This document shows positions 54,831 through 62,847 of a stretch of 64,000 bases of DNA, piece after piece. The position numbers were made by a program, and so were the translations under genes. The stretch is from Pseudomonas viridiflava (lineage in GTDB: Bacteria > Pseudomonadota > Gammaproteobacteria > Pseudomonadales > Pseudomonadaceae): NCBI RefSeq assembly GCF_900583165.1, contig NZ_UTKY01000075.1:57942-121941 (forward strand). Direction: 5' to 3'. How positions within the stretch are numbered: position 1 is the first letter of the stretch; each line of letters opens with the position of its first letter. The notes under the pieces are model-generated. The model searched no databases. It was not told the DNA's origin and saw only the letters and a program-made list of their open reading frames with translations.

Positions 54831-55832
54831 TTAAATCGATTTGTCCCGCGCGTCCCAATATTGCTGGGCCACAACGAAGGCTTGTTCCCGTGAGTGACCC
54901 AGGCCGCGCAATGCCAGCGCCATCGTGGCAATCAGTGCCAGTTGCGGGTAGCTGTCCTCGACGTCGCCACGCCACAGTGCTTTCAAGTGCTCGGGCTCCA
55001 AGGTCGCCGGTTTAACGTGACGCTGGGCGGAGAGTGCGGGCCACTCTTCATCCCAGCTTTCGCCGGAGGTGGTGCCGTACAAATGGCTTGGGGAGTCGGG
55101 GTTGATCTCGATTTCGCCGCCATCGCCTTTGACCACAATCACGTTATCGCCCAGCAGGCCGCTGGCGTCACGGTGCACGCCCTGGTAGCCGGGGTGGAAG
55201 ATGCTTTGCAGGCCCAGGCGAGCATTCAGCGGGTTGAGCAGGCGCGCCAGGGAATGGATCGGCGAACGCAAGCCCAGGGTGTTGCGCAGATCAATCATGC
55301 GTTGCAGCTGCGGTGCCCAGTCGCCCAGCGGAATAAATGCCAGGTTGCCGTGTTCGTAGGCGCTTTCGACCTGCTGCCAATTGCGGCACAGCGGGATCTG
55401 CAACCCTTCCAGCAGTTGTTCGGTGTACAACCGGCCCGCCGTGTGGGCGCCGCCGCCGTGCATCAGGATGCGCACGCCGTTTTGCGCCAGGCACTTGGCC
55501 GCCAGCAGGTACCACGGCAGGTGGCGTTTCTTGCCAGCGTACGTGGGCCAGTCCACATCCACATTCAGTACCGGAGCATTGAGGCGTTCGCGCACAGCTT
55601 CGGTGAAGCCTGCGAGTTCTTCCGGGCTTTCTTCCTTGTGGCGCAACAACATCAGGAAGGCCCCGAGCTGGGTGTCTTCGACTTTTTCGTCGAGCAGCAT
55701 GCCCATGGCGTCACGGGCTTCCTCGCGTGTGAGGTTGCGCGCGCCGCGCTTGCCTTTGCCCAGGATGCGCACGAACTGCGCAAACGGGTGTTCGGCAGGG
55801 GTTTCAAGGATCAGCGGGGCAAAGTCGGTCAT
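54831..55832 (-). CDS. ybiB: YbiB-like glycosyl-transferase-fold protein
   Basis: A 333-residue protein with the anthranilate phosphoribosyltransferase fold (TrpD2/YbiB family), whose E. coli member binds nucleic acid and is not a metabolic enzyme. Conserved spots are LGKGKRGARNLTREEARDAM, LLRHKEESPEELAGFTEAVR and the loops around HGGGAHTAGR and GEIEINPDSPSHL. The start ATG 55832 overlaps the tusE stop by 4 bases (ATGA), so it is the last gene of the tusDCBE operon. A nearby TTG would start two codons earlier. Confidence 0.85.
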   Translation of the reverse strand: MTDFAPLILETPAEHPFAQFVRILGKGKRGARNLTREEARDAMGMLLDEKVEDTQLGAFLMLLRHKEESPEELAGFTEAVRERLNAPVLNVDVDWPTYAGKKRHLPWYLLAAKCLAQNGVRILMHGGGAHTAGRLYTEQLLEGLQIPLCRNWQQVESAYEHGNLAFIPLGDWAPQLQRMIDLRNTLGLRSPIHSLARLLNPLNARLGLQSIFHPGYQGVHRDASGLLGDNVIVVKGDGGEIEINPDSPSHLYGTTSGESWDEEWPALSAQRHVKPATLEPEHLKALWRGDVEDSYPQLALIATMALALRGLGHSREQAFVVAQQYWDARDKSI

Positions 55833-56164
55833 AAGCAATTCGTCGGCCTGGGCAGGCCCGCCAGTTTGGCGGCGAGTTTGGCGGGAGTGCCGTTGAACAG
55901 TTTGTTGAGGTGCAGGCTGTTGCCCTTCTCCGGGCCCAGCTTCAAGGCGGTGTACTTGATCAGCGGGCGCGTGGCGGGGGACAGCTGAAATTCAGCATAG
56001 AAGCCGCGCAGCAGTTCGAGGATCTCCCAGTGATCGGGCGTCAACGCCAGTGGTTCGGCGGCAGCCAGTGCATGGGCGACTTCGACGGACCAGTCGTTCA
56101 AGTCGACGAGGTAGCCGTCCTTGTCCAGCTCATAGGTGCGTTCGCCTACGGTCAAGGTGTTCAT
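55829..56164 (-). CDS. tusE: Sulfur relay protein TusE (DsrC family)
   Basis: Takes persulfide sulfur from TusBCD and hands it to MnmA for tRNA 2-thiolation. It has 111 residues. The functional C-terminal cysteine is C110 in the conserved ending PTNCL, and the DsrC pattern LDKDGYLVDLNDWSVEVAHA and LRGFYAEFQLSPATRPLIKY is clear. It overlaps tusB and ybiB by 4 bases each. Confidence 0.95.
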   Translation of the reverse strand: MNTLTVGERTYELDKDGYLVDLNDWSVEVAHALAAAEPLALTPDHWEILELLRGFYAEFQLSPATRPLIKYTALKLGPEKGNSLHLNKLFNGTPAKLAAKLAGLPRPTNCL

Positions 56165-56439
56165 AGCCAGCTGTTGACCTTGTCGTAATCGAGCGTCAGT
56201 TGCACGAAACCGGGGTAGTCCACGCTGTCGGCCCAGTCCGGTAAGGGCAGGTTGCGCGCCTGCATGTCTTCAGCCAGCACAAATACCTTCACGCCCTGGG
56301 TGTGCAGGGCGGGGGCGTGAAGGCCGTAGGCGCCGTCGCCGCACAGCAGGATTGCGTCCTCGGCACCGCAGACACGCAGGCAGCTGTCGAGACGACTGTC
56401 GGAAAACGGCGAGTGAGACACCACATGTAAAGTCGACAT
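56161..56439 (-). CDS. tusB: Sulfur relay protein TusB
   Basis: Subunit of the TusBCD hexamer. It has 92 residues with the typical start STLHVVSHSPFSDSRLDSCL and a short ending LTLDYDKVNSWL. It overlaps tusC by one base and tusE by four. The role is largely structural; the active cysteine of the complex is in TusD. Confidence 0.92.
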   Translation of the reverse strand: MSTLHVVSHSPFSDSRLDSCLRVCGAEDAILLCGDGAYGLHAPALHTQGVKVFVLAEDMQARNLPLPDWADSVDYPGFVQLTLDYDKVNSWL

Positions 56440-56789
56440 CAGAGGGTAATCACCTGGTCGTAACGGTCAATCAATTGGGAAATAGCTTCGTTGCTCAACG
56501 GTTGCGCCTCGGTCGGCGGCGTCAAGCCACGTACGGCCATGCTGTGGCGGCAGACAAACACATCGTCGATGCCGAACAGCCCCAATGCCTGCAAGTTGGC
56601 GCTCAGGTCCTTTTGTTGCACGGCCTTGGCATTCTGGTGCGGTGCGAGCTGGAACACGCCGTCATCCATAAACAGCAGGCCGATGGGCAAGTCGAAGGCG
56701 CCACCGGCCAGCACGATATCCAGCGCTTCCCGCGCGCTCGGCCCGGACCACGGTGCCTGGCGGCTAATCACCAATAAGGATTTGGACAT
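56439..56789 (-). CDS. tusC: Sulfur relay protein TusC
   Basis: DsrF-like subunit of TusBCD, 116 residues from ATG 56789 (MSKSLLVISRQAPWSGPSAR). The block REALDIVLAGGAFDLPIGLL, then MDDGVFQL, is diagnostic. The longer upstream frame adds five residues across the tusD end and is not favoured. Confidence 0.94.
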   Translation of the reverse strand: MSKSLLVISRQAPWSGPSAREALDIVLAGGAFDLPIGLLFMDDGVFQLAPHQNAKAVQQKDLSANLQALGLFGIDDVFVCRHSMAVRGLTPPTEAQPLSNEAISQLIDRYDQVITL

Positions 56790-56790
56790 G

Positions 56791-57183
56791 TCATGGCCCT
56801 CCAAAACAGATCAGGCGGTCGGCGGCCTGCGCGGCGTCATGCAGTTGCCCCAGGCCCGACAGTGCCCACGGCGCATCAACATTCACGGCGCAACGCTGAT
56901 AACGCGTGGCTTCTTCGGTGTTAAGCACGCCACGACGCAAGGCTGCGGCGATGCACACCACGCCATCAAGCTGGTGCTGGCTGACAAACTCGCGCCATTG
57001 ACGCGCAATATCTTGCTCATCCTGGGGGGCGACGATGTTATTGGACGCGTTGTACACGCCGTCCTGATAGAAAAACAGCCGCACAATCTCATGCCCACCA
57101 GCCAATGCCGCCTGGGCAAACAGCAGGGCGCGGCGCGACGAGGGCGCGTGGGCGGCACTAAACACTGCAATCGCAAACTTCAT
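56791..57183 (-). CDS. tusD: Sulfurtransferase TusD
   Basis: Catalytic DsrE-like subunit of TusBCD that accepts sulfur from TusA. It has 130 residues from ATG 57183 (MKFAIAVFSAAHAPSSRRAL). The active cysteine is C77 in LDGVVCIAAALRRGV, and LFFYQDGVYNASN is typical. It is the first gene of the tusDCBE-ybiB set; a divergent CoA-transferase gene lies 157 bases away. Confidence 0.95.
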   Translation of the reverse strand: MKFAIAVFSAAHAPSSRRALLFAQAALAGGHEIVRLFFYQDGVYNASNNIVAPQDEQDIARQWREFVSQHQLDGVVCIAAALRRGVLNTEEATRYQRCAVNVDAPWALSGLGQLHDAAQAADRLICFGGP

Positions 57184-57340
57184 GGAACACTCTGCAAGCA
57201 AACGTGGGCCAATGATAAAGCCGCCGCCGTGAAAAAGCCCGCCGTGATCAAAACAGTCACCTCCCATGATCGTTCTGACGATTGCCGGTAGGGCCTGGGC
57301 TGCCTAGTCTGTGGGCAGTCAAAACGCAATTGGAGTGCTT

Positions 57341-58504
57341 ATGTCTGGTCCCTTGGCGTCCCTCAAAGTGCTGGATTTTTCTACCTTGCTGCCCGGCCCG
57401 TTTGCATCCTTGATGTTGGCGGACATGGGTGCCGAGGTGCTGCGTATCGAATCGCCGACGCGCATGGACTTGTTGCGGGCGTTGCCGCCGCACGATCAGG
57501 GCACTTCGGCGAGCCATGCGTACCTCAATCGCAACAAGCGCAGTTTGGCCCTGGACCTCAAGCAGGCTGAGGCGCTGGAGATTGTGCGAGCGCTGGTCAA
57601 GGACTACGACATCGTCCTCGAACAGTTTCGACCCGGCGTGATGGAGCGACTGGGCCTGGGGTATGAGGCGCTGAAGGCGATTAACCCTCGGCTGATTTAT
57701 GTGTCGATCACCGGCTACGGCCAGACCGGCCCTTACAAAGATCGCGCCGGCCACGACATCAATTATCTCGCCCTGGCCGGTGTGGCCAGCCATACCGGGC
57801 GCCAGGACAGCGGGCCCTTGCCGCTCGGCGTGCAACTGGCGGATGTGGGCGGTGGCTCGTTACATGCGGTGGTGGGCTTGCTCGCGGCCGTGATTGCGCG
57901 GCAGCAGAGCGGGGCGGGGCAATACCTTGACGTGAGCATGACAGATTGCTCGTTCAGCCTGAATGCCATGGCCGGCGCGGGTTATCTGGCGTGTGGGGTG
58001 GAGCCTGCATGGGAAAGCCATGTGCTCAATGGCGGCAGTTTTTATGACTACTACCGGTCCCGGGATGGGCGGTGGATGTCGGTGGGCAGCTTGGAACCTG
58101 CGTTTATGCAGCAACTGTGCGAAGCGCTGGGGCGGCCAGAGTTGGCGGCGCTAGGTATGTCCCCTGAACTCAAAACTGCGCTGCGCGTCGAGTTTGAAAG
58201 GCGTAGCTTCGAAGAGCTATGTGAGCTGTTCGCTGGCGTGGATGCGTGTGTCGAGCCAGTGCTGAACCTGAGCGAAGCGGTGGAGCATCCGCAATTGAAG
58301 GCGCGGGGGATGGTCAGCCAGGTGCCGCGCGGCGATGGCTCTACTCAGGCGCAATTGGCCTGCCCGTTGAAGTTTTCTGATGGCCTGCCGGAGCCAAGGC
58401 ACATTGGGGTTGCGGTGGGGGCGCACAGTGATGAGGTGTTGGTGGAGCTGGGGGTGAGTGCTCAGCGGATAGCCGAGTTGCGGGGTGCCAATGTGGTTGG
58501 GTAG
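57341..58504 (+). CDS. CaiB/BaiF (family III) CoA-transferase
   Basis: A 387-residue family III CoA-transferase, or alpha-methylacyl-CoA racemase-like protein. The start ATG 57341 (MSGPLASLKVLDFSTLLPGP) has GGAG 7 bases upstream. Signatures are LMLADMGAEVLRIESP, YLNRNKRSLALDLK and the catalytic-Asp region TGYGQTGPYKDRAGHDINYL (Asp of RAGHD). The acyl substrate cannot be told from sequence. It is monocistronic and divergent from tusD. Confidence 0.92.
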   Translation: MSGPLASLKVLDFSTLLPGPFASLMLADMGAEVLRIESPTRMDLLRALPPHDQGTSASHAYLNRNKRSLALDLKQAEALEIVRALVKDYDIVLEQFRPGVMERLGLGYEALKAINPRLIYVSITGYGQTGPYKDRAGHDINYLALAGVASHTGRQDSGPLPLGVQLADVGGGSLHAVVGLLAAVIARQQSGAGQYLDVSMTDCSFSLNAMAGAGYLACGVEPAWESHVLNGGSFYDYYRSRDGRWMSVGSLEPAFMQQLCEALGRPELAALGMSPELKTALRVEFERRSFEELCELFAGVDACVEPVLNLSEAVEHPQLKARGMVSQVPRGDGSTQAQLACPLKFSDGLPEPRHIGVAVGAHSDEVLVELGVSAQRIAELRGANVVG

Positions 58505-58517
58505 CGCCTGGGCTGGC

Positions 58518-58591
58518 GCTATCGGGGGCAAGCCCCCTCCCACATTTTGACCGCACCGCTGACCAGTGTGGGAGAGGGCTTGCCCCCGATG
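58518..58591. repeat. REP doublet, tail-to-tail
   Basis: An inverted REP, a 22-base linker starting TTTTGACCGCACCG, then a direct REP (GGGAGAGGGC variant). It ends 7 bases from the sprT stop. Confidence 0.9.
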
Positions 58592-58597
58592 AGGGCC

Positions 58598-59092
58598 TCA
58601 CTCCACCCGAGTTTCCCCAGTAAACACCAAGGTTTGCCGACACCGCCGACACAAATACCGCCGCCCCTGACCCACCAACCCATGGCGTTGCGCCGAAAAC
58701 GGAAAGTCGCTGTCCGCGCACGGGCACCGGTAGATGTAACGCGTCACCTGGCGACGCTTCACCTCATAGGTGTGGCAGCGGTCCGGCGGTAGTTCGTAGA
58801 CCCCGCGCATGATCAGTTGCCATTCTTCGCCGTGGGGCTGGATGCGTTCACCAAATAACTGATGGGCGATCAGGTGAGCGACTTCATGGGCCACGGTCTG
58901 TTTCAGGAAATGTTGGCTGTTTTCACGGTACAACTGCGGATTGAAGCGCAGCAGGTTCTCGTGCAAATGCGCGACACCGGCCTTCTGGCCCCGCAGCTTG
59001 AGGCTGACCTGGGGGCGTTTGAAGCTTCGTTTGAAAAAGGATTCGGCTTGCAGGTAACAATCTTCGACGCGGGTATTGAGTTGCTCGGGCAT
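58598..59092 (-). CDS. sprT: SprT-family zinc metalloprotease-like protein
   Basis: A 164-residue SprT protein from ATG 59092 (MPEQLNTRVEDCYLQAESFF). The HExxH zinc motif is HEVAH at 69-73 in QTVAHEVAHLIAHQLFG, followed by HGEEW. A C-terminal zinc ribbon is seen as CPC...CRRC. Relatives include the SPRTN DNA-protein crosslink protease, but the bacterial role is not established. An earlier ATG three codons upstream is possible. Confidence 0.92.
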   Translation of the reverse strand: MPEQLNTRVEDCYLQAESFFKRSFKRPQVSLKLRGQKAGVAHLHENLLRFNPQLYRENSQHFLKQTVAHEVAHLIAHQLFGERIQPHGEEWQLIMRGVYELPPDRCHTYEVKRRQVTRYIYRCPCADSDFPFSAQRHGLVGQGRRYLCRRCRQTLVFTGETRVE

Positions 59093-59221
59093 GCTGTACA
59101 TATCTCCAGAGGGCCCCAGTATGCCGCAAAGCCGGGTGTTTCCGAATCTATCAGGCGCCGAATGGTCATGCATGAAGCACAAAGCCACCTTTCGGTGGCC
59201 TTGTTCCCGGCGTGAAATCGG

Positions 59222-59824
59222 TCAGTTGGTGTAAATCGGCCCTACGCCCAGCCCCCAGACAATCACGGTAAACGCCATGATTGCCACCAGTACCACGAGG
59301 CCTACGGCCAGTACCGAGCTGGAAAACAGAAAGCCTTCGTCCGGATCGATGCTCATAAACGTCGGCAGCCCTACGTACAGCAAGTACACCGTGTAGCAAA
59401 TAGCCGCCGTGCCCACCACCATCCCCAGCCACATATGCGGGTAAAGCGCCGCCAACCCACCGATAAATAAGGGTGTTGCGGTATAGGTGGCAAACGCCAC
59501 GCAACGCGCCATGCTGGGGTTGGCGTCGTAAGTGCGAGCCATCCAATGAATGAACGCGCCCATCACCGCTACGCCGCCGAGCATGGCCGCGTAGGACATG
59601 ATGGTCATCCACAGTGCGCTTTCCTGGGTCAGCATGACCGGTGAGCGGTTGCCGATGACCCAGCCCACCTGGGTGGTGCCGATAAACGCTGATACGGCGG
59701 GGATTGCCGCGAGAATCAGCGTGTGAGTGAGGTACATGTGGCTGATGCTTTCTTCTTTATCGCCACGGATTTCCCGCCATTCCTGGTCGGGATGGGTAAA
59801 AAGCCCCACGACGTGATGGATCAT
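59222..59824 (-). CDS. Yip1-family integral membrane protein
   Basis: A 200-residue protein with about five membrane helices, from ATG 59824 (MIHHVVGLFTHPDQEWREIR) with CAGGAG upstream; the longer open frame to 60010 crosses into REP-flanking sequence and is not real. The start (LFTHPDQEW) and the YIP1 domain (ESISHMYLTHTLILAAIPAV) fit the family. The function in bacteria is unknown. Confidence 0.85.
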   Translation of the reverse strand: MIHHVVGLFTHPDQEWREIRGDKEESISHMYLTHTLILAAIPAVSAFIGTTQVGWVIGNRSPVMLTQESALWMTIMSYAAMLGGVAVMGAFIHWMARTYDANPSMARCVAFATYTATPLFIGGLAALYPHMWLGMVVGTAAICYTVYLLYVGLPTFMSIDPDEGFLFSSSVLAVGLVVLVAIMAFTVIVWGLGVGPIYTN

Positions 59825-60015
59825 GCCAGTCACTCCTGTCGTAATTACCATCGCCCCCCATCGGAGCGCCCACGGGCCAATTGGCCTCAAAGGTCTGGAA
59901 AGCGCTGCGACCTCAAGTCGCAGTATAGGAAGGGATGGCCGTAATAACTGTAGGGGCTTTAGAGCGAATTGCGCTGTAAACGCTGGCTCTAATCGCAGAT
60001 AGGAATGCATTCCAG

Positions 60016-60103
60016 TGTGGGAGGGGGCTTGCCCCCGATAGCGGAGGGTCAGCTATAAATGAGTAGCTGAAACACTGCCATCGGGGGCAAGCCCCCTCCC
60101 ACA
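60016..60103. repeat. REP doublet (REPIN-type)
   Basis: Standard direct REP, inner arm GGTCAGCT...AGCTGA, then an inverted REP ending CCCTCCCACA. It lies in the divergent yip1/ttcA gap. Confidence 0.92.
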
Positions 60104-60133
60104 TTGGAACTCAGTGATTCTTACCGGTAAAAT
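60104..60133 (+). promoter_or_regulatory. Candidate ttcA promoter at the REPIN edge
   Basis: TTGGAA (60104-60109), an 18-base spacer, then TAAAAT (60128-60133). The -35 box starts on the first base after the REP palindrome, in a flank (CACATTGG) that other doublets here share. Confidence 0.45.
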
Positions 60134-60174
60134 GCTGCGCTTTTCGTCACACACCTCTAGCGGATCCAAGCGCC

Positions 60175-60999
60175 ATGGGCACTCTTACGGTCAACCAGAA
60201 CAAACTGCAAAAACGCCTGCGTCGCCTGGCCGGTGAAGCGGTCGCCGATTTCAATATGATCGAGGACGGCGACAAGGTCATGGTCTGCCTCTCTGGCGGC
60301 AAAGACAGCTACACCTTGCTCGATGTGCTGCTGCACCTGCAAAAGGTCGCGCCGATCACGTTCGAGATTGTGGCTGTGAACATGGACCAAAAACAGCCGG
60401 GCTTCCCCGAGCATGTGCTGCCGGCCTACCTCAAAGCGCTGGGCGTCGAGTACCACATCGTCGAGAAAGACACCTATTCAGTGGTCAAGGAGCTGATCCC
60501 GGAAGGCAAGACCACCTGTTCGCTGTGCTCGCGCCTGCGCCGTGGCACGCTTTACACCTTCGCCGACGAGATCGGCGCGACCAAAATGGCGCTGGGGCAT
60601 CACCGCGACGATATCGTCGAGACCTTCTTTCTCAATATGTTCTTCAACGGCTCCCTCAAGGCCATGCCGCCCAAGCTGCGCGCCGATGACGGGCGCAACG
60701 TGGTGATCCGCCCGCTGGCGTATTGCAACGAGAAGGACATCCAGGCCTACTCAGACCTCAAGCAGTTCCCGATTATTCCGTGCAACCTATGCGGTTCCCA
60801 AGAGAACCTGCAGCGCCAGGTGGTCAAGGAAATGCTGCTGGACTGGGAGCGCAAGACCCCGGGGCGCACCGAGAGCATCTTCCGTAGCCTGCAGAATGTG
60901 CAGCCTTCGCAGTTGGCCGACCGCAACCTGTTTGACTTCACCAGCCTCAAGATCGACGAGAGCGCCGCGTCGCGCTTCGTCAATGTAGTGAACCTCTAA
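60175..60999 (+). CDS. ttcA: tRNA 2-thiocytidine synthetase TtcA
   Basis: Makes 2-thiocytidine at position 32 of certain tRNAs, using ATP and a 4Fe-4S cluster. It has 274 residues. The PP-loop SGGKDS is at 40-45. Cluster cysteines are in CSLC (C115, C118), with CNLC (C203, C206) further on. MALGHHRDDIVETFFLNMFF is diagnostic. It is the second tRNA thiolase in the window (with mnmA), but it does not depend on the Tus relay in E. coli. Confidence 0.96.
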   Translation: MGTLTVNQNKLQKRLRRLAGEAVADFNMIEDGDKVMVCLSGGKDSYTLLDVLLHLQKVAPITFEIVAVNMDQKQPGFPEHVLPAYLKALGVEYHIVEKDTYSVVKELIPEGKTTCSLCSRLRRGTLYTFADEIGATKMALGHHRDDIVETFFLNMFFNGSLKAMPPKLRADDGRNVVIRPLAYCNEKDIQAYSDLKQFPIIPCNLCGSQENLQRQVVKEMLLDWERKTPGRTESIFRSLQNVQPSQLADRNLFDFTSLKIDESAASRFVNVVNL

Positions 61000-61020
61000 G
61001 GCTTTTCAACGCTCTGAAAG

Positions 61021-61044
61021 ACGGCGCTCATCGGCGCCGTTTTC
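61021..61044 (+). terminator. Terminator after ttcA
   Basis: ACGGCGC / GCGCCGT stem with a 6-base loop, then TTTTCATTT on +. It separates ttcA from the glycosylase-like gene. Confidence 0.85.
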
Positions 61045-61066
61045 ATTTCAACCCCCAGGAGAGGGC

Positions 61067-61738
61067 ATGCGCGATTACAAATGGCTGCACGAATATTGTC
61101 TGAACCGTTTCGGTTCTGCGGCCGAGTTGGAAGCCCACCTGCCGGTACCGAAAACCCCCGCGCAGTTGCGCAAGATCAGCGATGACCGCTACCTGTCGAC
61201 CCTGGCCCTACGGGTGTTTCGCGCAGGCCTCAAGCACAGCGTGGTGGATGCCAAGTGGCCAGCGTTCGAGAAGGTGTTCTTCGGCTTCGATCCGGAAAAA
61301 GTCGTGCTGATGGGCGCCGAGCACCTGGAGCGGCTGATGCAGGACACCAGCATCATCCGTCACCTGGGCAAGCTCAAGAGTGTGCCGCGCAATGCGCAGA
61401 TGATGTTGGATATCGAGTTGGAGAAGGGCAGCTTCGGTGCGTTTATCGCCGATTGGCCAGTGACCGATATCGTGGGGTTGTGGAAATACCTGAGCAAGCA
61501 TGGCCATCAGTTGGGCGGGCTGTCGGCGCCGCGCTTTCTGCGGATGGTCGGCAAAGACACATTTGTGCCCAGTTATGACGTGGTCGCGGCATTGAATGCG
61601 CAGAAGATCGTCGACAAGGCGCCTACCAGCCTGCGGGATTTGGCGACGGTGCAGGGGGCGTTCAACCAGTGGCATGCCGAGAGTGGGCGGCCGATGTGTC
61701 AGTTGTCGATGATGCTGGCTTACACCGTCAATCATTGA
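61067..61738 (+). CDS. DNA-3-methyladenine glycosylase I (Tag)-like protein
   Basis: A 223-residue protein of the Tag-like helix-hairpin superfamily. FRAGLKHSVVDAKWPAFEKV, FFGFDPEKVVLMGAEHLERL and DTSIIRHLGKLKSVPRNAQM align with Tag. Compared by eye with E. coli Tag, the base-recognition Glu38 and Trp46 are replaced (LRVFRAGLKH instead of LEGQQAGLSW), and the zinc-binding Cys/His residues at both ends are not evident. It may be a paralogue with a different or lost specificity. ATG 61067 has GGAGAG upstream. Confidence 0.75.
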   Translation: MRDYKWLHEYCLNRFGSAAELEAHLPVPKTPAQLRKISDDRYLSTLALRVFRAGLKHSVVDAKWPAFEKVFFGFDPEKVVLMGAEHLERLMQDTSIIRHLGKLKSVPRNAQMMLDIELEKGSFGAFIADWPVTDIVGLWKYLSKHGHQLGGLSAPRFLRMVGKDTFVPSYDVVAALNAQKIVDKAPTSLRDLATVQGAFNQWHAESGRPMCQLSMMLAYTVNH

Positions 61739-61750
61739 GACCGCATTGAT

Positions 61751-61828
61751 GCCATCGCAGGCAAGCCAGCTCCCACATATTGACCGCGTCGCCTATCAAA
61801 TGTGGGAGCTGGCTTGCCTGCGATAGCG
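61751..61828. repeat. REP-like doublet of a different subfamily
   Basis: Inverted copy GCCATCGCAGGCAAGCCAGC then TCCCACA; direct copy TGTGGGAGCTGGCTTGCCTG then CGATAGC. The core CTGGCTTGCCTGCGAT differs from the GGGGCTTGCCCCCGAT type elsewhere here. It is tail-to-tail with a 23-base linker (TATTGACCGCGTCG...). Confidence 0.9.
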
Positions 61829-61832
61829 GTTT

Positions 61833-62249
61833 TCAGGCCGCCACCGGCTCAGCCAACCGCCGATTGAGCTGATGCCGCCAACGCACATACAACAGCGCCG
61901 TACAAAACACCGCCAGGCTCGCCAGCATCTCCAGCACCCCGAACCACTGTCGGTTCGGGTCATACGCCGCCAGCGCGCCCTTGATGAAATACAGATTCAC
62001 CACAAAACACATCCACGAATGCCCGCGCGCACTGCCCAGCAGCATGCCCGGCGCGAGCACCAGCAGCGGCACTAGTTCGATCACCAGGATCACCCACGGC
62101 CGCGCACCATGCAGGTCGGCGACGAACAGGTAGTACCCGCACAACAAGCCCACCAAGCCCAAAAACGCCAGCAGGCTCAATGTGCGCGCCACCTTGACCC
62201 GTGGCTCCAGCCACGCCCGGGCTGGCAAGACCTTAGGCTTTCTGGCCAC
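61833..62249 (-). CDS. DUF2069 inner-membrane protein
   Basis: A 138-residue membrane protein with about four helices (LLAFLGLVGLLCGYYLFVAD, VILVIELVPLLVLAPGMLLG, GALAAYDPNRQWFG). The start GTG 62249 (reads MARKPKVLPARAWLEPRVKV) overlaps the wrbA end by 17 bases, fixing both in one operon. No function is known for the family. Confidence 0.88.
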   Translation of the reverse strand: MARKPKVLPARAWLEPRVKVARTLSLLAFLGLVGLLCGYYLFVADLHGARPWVILVIELVPLLVLAPGMLLGSARGHSWMCFVVNLYFIKGALAAYDPNRQWFGVLEMLASLAVFCTALLYVRWRHQLNRRLAEPVAA

Positions 62250-62847
62250 GGCCGCTCTCCAGCAGGGTAGCGGTGCTCGCCAATCGCAGGCCCAGGGCGC
62301 GGCATAGGGCGATTTCATGTTGGTCGAGCAGGCGTTTGCCATCCGGCCCTGCGTGGTGGCTCGCGCCGTACGGCGTGCCGCCGCCCTGGGTGTCGAGCAG
62401 GGCTTGCTCGCTGTAGGGCAGGCCGGTGATCAGCATGCCGTGGTGCAGCAACGGCAGCAGCATCGACATCAATGTGGTTTCCTGGCCGCCGTGCAGGCTG
62501 GCGGTGGAGGTAAACACCCCAGCCGGCTTACCAACGAGCGCGCCGGTGAGCCACAGGTTGCTGGTGCCGTCGATAAAATACTTGAGCGGCGCGGCCATGT
62601 TGCCAAAGCGGGTGGGGCTGCCGAGGGCCAAACCTGAGCAGTTCCTAAGGTCATCCAGGCTGGCGTAGAGTGCGCCTTCGTCCGGGATGCTCGGCGCAAC
62701 GGCTTCACACTCGGTGGAGATCGCCGGCACGGTGCGCAGGCGCGCTTCCATCCCGCCTTGCTCGATGCCCCGGGCAATCTGCCGGGCCATTTCGCTGACC
62801 GAGCCGTTGCGGCTGTAATACAGCACCAGCACGTAGGGCGTCGTCAC
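62233..62847 (-). CDS. wrbA: NAD(P)H:quinone oxidoreductase, WrbA type
   Basis: Flavodoxin-fold FMN enzyme that reduces quinones by two electrons. It has 204 residues. The FMN phosphate loop is LYYSRNGSVSEMARQIARGI, followed by LALGSPTRFGNMAAPLKYFI and GGQETTLMSMLLPLLHHGML. The start GTG 62847 overlaps the arsC stop by 4 bases (GTGA). It sits between arsC and the DUF2069 gene. Confidence 0.93.
   Translation of the reverse strand: MTTPYVLVLYYSRNGSVSEMARQIARGIEQGGMEARLRTVPAISTECEAVAPSIPDEGALYASLDDLRNCSGLALGSPTRFGNMAAPLKYFIDGTSNLWLTGALVGKPAGVFTSTASLHGGQETTLMSMLLPLLHHGMLITGLPYSEQALLDTQGGGTPYGASHHAGPDGKRLLDQHEIALCRALGLRLASTATLLESGRGQKA

Larger units (their letters stand above)
59825..60174. other. 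Divergent yip1 / ttcA region
   Basis: This 350-base gap holds a REP doublet (60016-60103) and the candidate ttcA promoter directly at its right edge. The remainder, 59825-60015, shows no gene, and the yip1 promoter was not resolved by eye. Confidence 0.7.
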
